Source: a virus
Reading direction: 5' to 3' (one strand)
Virus record (IMG/VR): IMGVR_UViG_3300005910_000019
Location: 1-32,715 of that record
DNA: 32,715 nucleotides
Both the position numbers and the translations under genes were made by a program. This document shows, piece by piece, positions 31,172 through 32,715 of this stretch; the stretch's first letter is position 1; each line of letters starts with the position of its first letter. The notes beneath the pieces are model-generated. The model had not been told where the DNA came from and ran no database searches. It saw only the letters and a list, made by a program, of their open reading frames with translations.

Positions 31172-31606
31172 ATGAAAAGCAGCACAAAAACACGCACAAT
31201 TAGAAAATTTGTTGGTGACTATGTAGATGAAGAGATAAAAGAAACTATGTATACATCTGACGACGGGAAGTGCACATCAAAAAATAAGAGACAGATAGAA
31301 GATTATGAGAACTGCCAAGAGAAAGAAAAAGAAGTGTATCATAAGACACCCATAGCTTTAGAATATACAGAATGGTACTTTGATTTCGCTTACTACCTAG
31401 AGGACGAGGCAGCAAAGGAAGACTTCGAAACTAGATTCAACCGTTGCGACGTAACTGGAGAAGTACCTATAAAGAAATGGTTTATATATAGTACAGAAGA
31501 TGGCGGCGACTATTACTCTGAATATAATACAATATACCTACTAACAGATATACTTGATGATATGAACAAAGATATAAAAGAGATCAACCGCATAACAAGC
31601 AAGTAA
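31172..31606 (+). CDS. Hypothetical acidic protein
   Basis: 144 residues, very rich in Asp, Glu, Tyr and Lys, starting MKSSTKTRTIRKFVGDYVDE. No family recognised. The last gene of the plus-strand block; a terminator overlaps its stop codon. Confidence 0.72.
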   Translation: MKSSTKTRTIRKFVGDYVDEEIKETMYTSDDGKCTSKNKRQIEDYENCQEKEKEVYHKTPIALEYTEWYFDFAYYLEDEAAKEDFETRFNRCDVTGEVPIKKWFIYSTEDGGDYYSEYNTIYLLTDILDDMNKDIKEINRITSK

Positions 31607-31627
31607 AGACCGCAGGTCTTTTTTTTA
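31606..31627 (+). terminator. Rho-independent terminator
   Basis: AAGACC (31606-31611) and GGTCTT (31615-31620) pair around GCA, followed by a long T-run. It ends the early gene block. Confidence 0.85.
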
Positions 31628-32084
31628 TGTCTTAATGGCTGGCGCATTTCTCCATGAGGGGCGGCGGGAAGGATGGGTACAATATGTACATACCCATGTA
31701 ACAAATCTTCTATAGCTATTAGAAATTCTGTTACCCTCTTTTTCACTACGTAGCACAAGCGGAATTAAATGTGCCAGAATGTAATTCCCAAAGGGGGTGG
31801 CGGCTATAAGAGTCATTAGAATCCTTATACATACAATAACGTGATTAATAACCCTATAAAGCCTCTAATTATGTGAACCATTATAGTTCTACACGCATAC
31901 CCTCGTAAACCCTTATAGTTCTAATGTGTACAGCCTTTTCCTTATAGGACCCTTTAATTTTTTTAAAATTTTATTTCACCCGCTGTCCTTATAGCCTGTC
32001 CCCCCACCCCTGGATCAAATCGCTTATAGAGGGTAAAAAAATGATACACTTTCCTCGAGATGCAGTGTATGTACGGTATATGAA

Positions 32085-32173
32085 GTGTAAAGGTAACCGT
32101 CAAGTCAATGTAAAGGGCGTCAAGCAAGGTGTAAATGGACACGGTGCTTAACATATTATTTACAGTGTAAAGG
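32085..32173 (+). repeat. GTGTAAAGG iteron-like repeats
   Basis: GTGTAAAGG at 32085, ATGTAAAGG at 32108, GTGTAAATG at 32129 and GTGTAAAGG at 32165; the first three are 21-23 bases apart, near two helical turns, and GTCAAG accompanies the first two. An inverted relative (ACACTTTCC) lies at 32046. Iterons of this kind bind replication initiators; a repressor site is the alternative. Confidence 0.5.
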
Positions 32174-32277
32174 CATTGTATATGTAATTATATTTAGAAT
32201 TCATTAGTATATATAAGGGGGGAGGCATACCCTCTTTAATTCGCTATACATACACACCAAAGACCCTATAAATAAAC

Positions 32278-32601
32278 CCCCTATATATGCCCCTACCCAT
32301 ACCCCTTTAATGCCTACCCATATATAAGGGCATACCCTTATTTTAAGACCACCGCCCCCACCATAGAGGCACACCCATTATATTAGAGGCATTATATACC
32401 CCCTACTATACAACCACCCACTAGCACCCCTTAAAATGCCCCTATATGCCCCCCTATATATGCCCACCTATTAGACCCCCACCCCTTAAAGTGGAGGACA
32501 ACCACCCATAAAAGGGGCAAAGTGGGGGCGAAGTGGTATAATACCCCCTATAAATAGCACCAAAGTGGGGGAAAACTTCATATATGGGGCAAAAGTGGGG
32601 G
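32278..32601 (+). repeat. C-rich then G-rich direct repeats
   Basis: The 15-base CCCCTATATATGCCC occurs at 32278 and again at 32451, with shorter relatives between. From about 32510 the same strand becomes G-rich and AAAGTGGGGG occurs three times (32519, 32562, 32592). The C and G blocks can pair with each other, allowing large cruciform or hairpin structures. Confidence 0.55.
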
Positions 32602-32715
32602 GAAAGTGTCAATATAGGGCATATTCTTAACGGAAAACCCCAAAAACCATACAAAAACCTATTGATTTTCTACGATTATGCATTTTGCCCTTATACTATA
32701 ACGATTTAAAACCAT

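Larger units (their letters stand above)
31628..32715. other. Non-coding region, probable origin or control region
   Basis: About 1.1 kb with no convincing gene: frames are short, lack ribosome sites and have unusual composition. It contains a perfect inverted repeat ATGGGTA/TACCCAT (31673-31697), many TTATAG and CCCTATA motifs, four GTGTAAAGG-like repeats (32085-32173), and a block with a switch from C-rich to G-rich on the plus strand (about 32225-32620). These are features of replication origins or packaging sites, but no initiator gene is visible nearby. Confidence 0.6.

Noticed and set aside
32041-32151. Mini frame of 36 codons (MIHFPRDAVYVRY...)
   Set aside because: No clear ribosome site, and the codons are made of the GTGTAAAGG repeats, so it is probably fortuitous.
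32454-32654. Minus-strand frame of 66 residues with repeated PHF/PIY segments
   Set aside because: The amino-acid repeat only reflects the G-rich DNA repeats; no ribosome site and no flanking genes on that strand.

Overview
The window is part of the genome of a tailed phage (or prophage) with siphovirus-type morphogenesis genes. The host is probably a low-GC Firmicute. The DNA is AT-rich, the ribosome binding sites are strong AGGAGG types, promoters are TTGACA-17-TATAAT, and the head and tail genes are of the HK97 / TP901 type. No integrase, replicase or lysis genes are visible, so the rest of the genome lies outside the window.

Layout. Positions 1-14288 are the late morphogenesis operon on the minus strand. 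It reads right to left: small terminase, large terminase (split by a group I intron carrying a GIY-YIG homing endonuclease), portal, prohead protease with a long acidic tail, HK97-fold major capsid protein, a small Thr/Ala-rich head protein, connector and head-tail joining proteins, major tail protein, the gpG/gpGT tail-assembly chaperones with a T_TTT_TTT slippery site, tape measure, and the start of a distal tail gene cut by the window edge. Positions 14289-14717 form a divergent control region with two strong back-to-back promoters and phased direct repeats. Positions 14718-31606 are early/accessory genes on the plus strand. Positions 31628-32715 hold no convincing gene but contain iteron-like repeats and a block with a sharp switch of C and G between strands.

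The most interesting segment is 14718-18817. A Ro60-like protein (DUF2828/TROVE-type helical domain plus a vWA domain with an intact DTSGS MIDAS motif) is followed by a small Cys-rich protein and then by about 700 bases without genes that hold SIX copies of one structured RNA family. Every copy starts GACnC-n-YACAGCAA and is closed by a downstream GnGTC. The variable position covaries (T-A, C-G, A-T), and the stem extends into flanking bases that also pair. The first copy encloses a complete, circularly permuted tRNA with anticodon UGU. Its strand break lies between positions 28 and 29 of the anticodon stem, and its acceptor stem is closed by a GCAU loop. This matches the architecture of bacterial Y RNAs: an end-closing stem plus a tRNA mimic, encoded beside a Ro60 gene. 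Downstream are an Rnl2-type RNA ligase, a RlaP-like nucleotidyltransferase, a metallophosphoesterase, a HAD phosphatase and a cold-shock protein. The order Ro - Y RNAs - RNA ligase resembles the Salmonella rsr-yrlBA-rtcBA locus, with a different ligase. I infer a phage RNA-handling or RNA-repair module with an expanded set of Y-like RNAs.

Other notable items are: a HAD phosphatase gene split at its catalytic DxDG motif by a GGT-TA-GGT arrangement that resembles a translational bypass site; a promoter-hairpin-terminator unit of about 70 nt just after the RNA ligase; a glycosyltransferase with three tandem GT-A domains; and a series of small uncharacterised early genes (25.8-31.6 kb).
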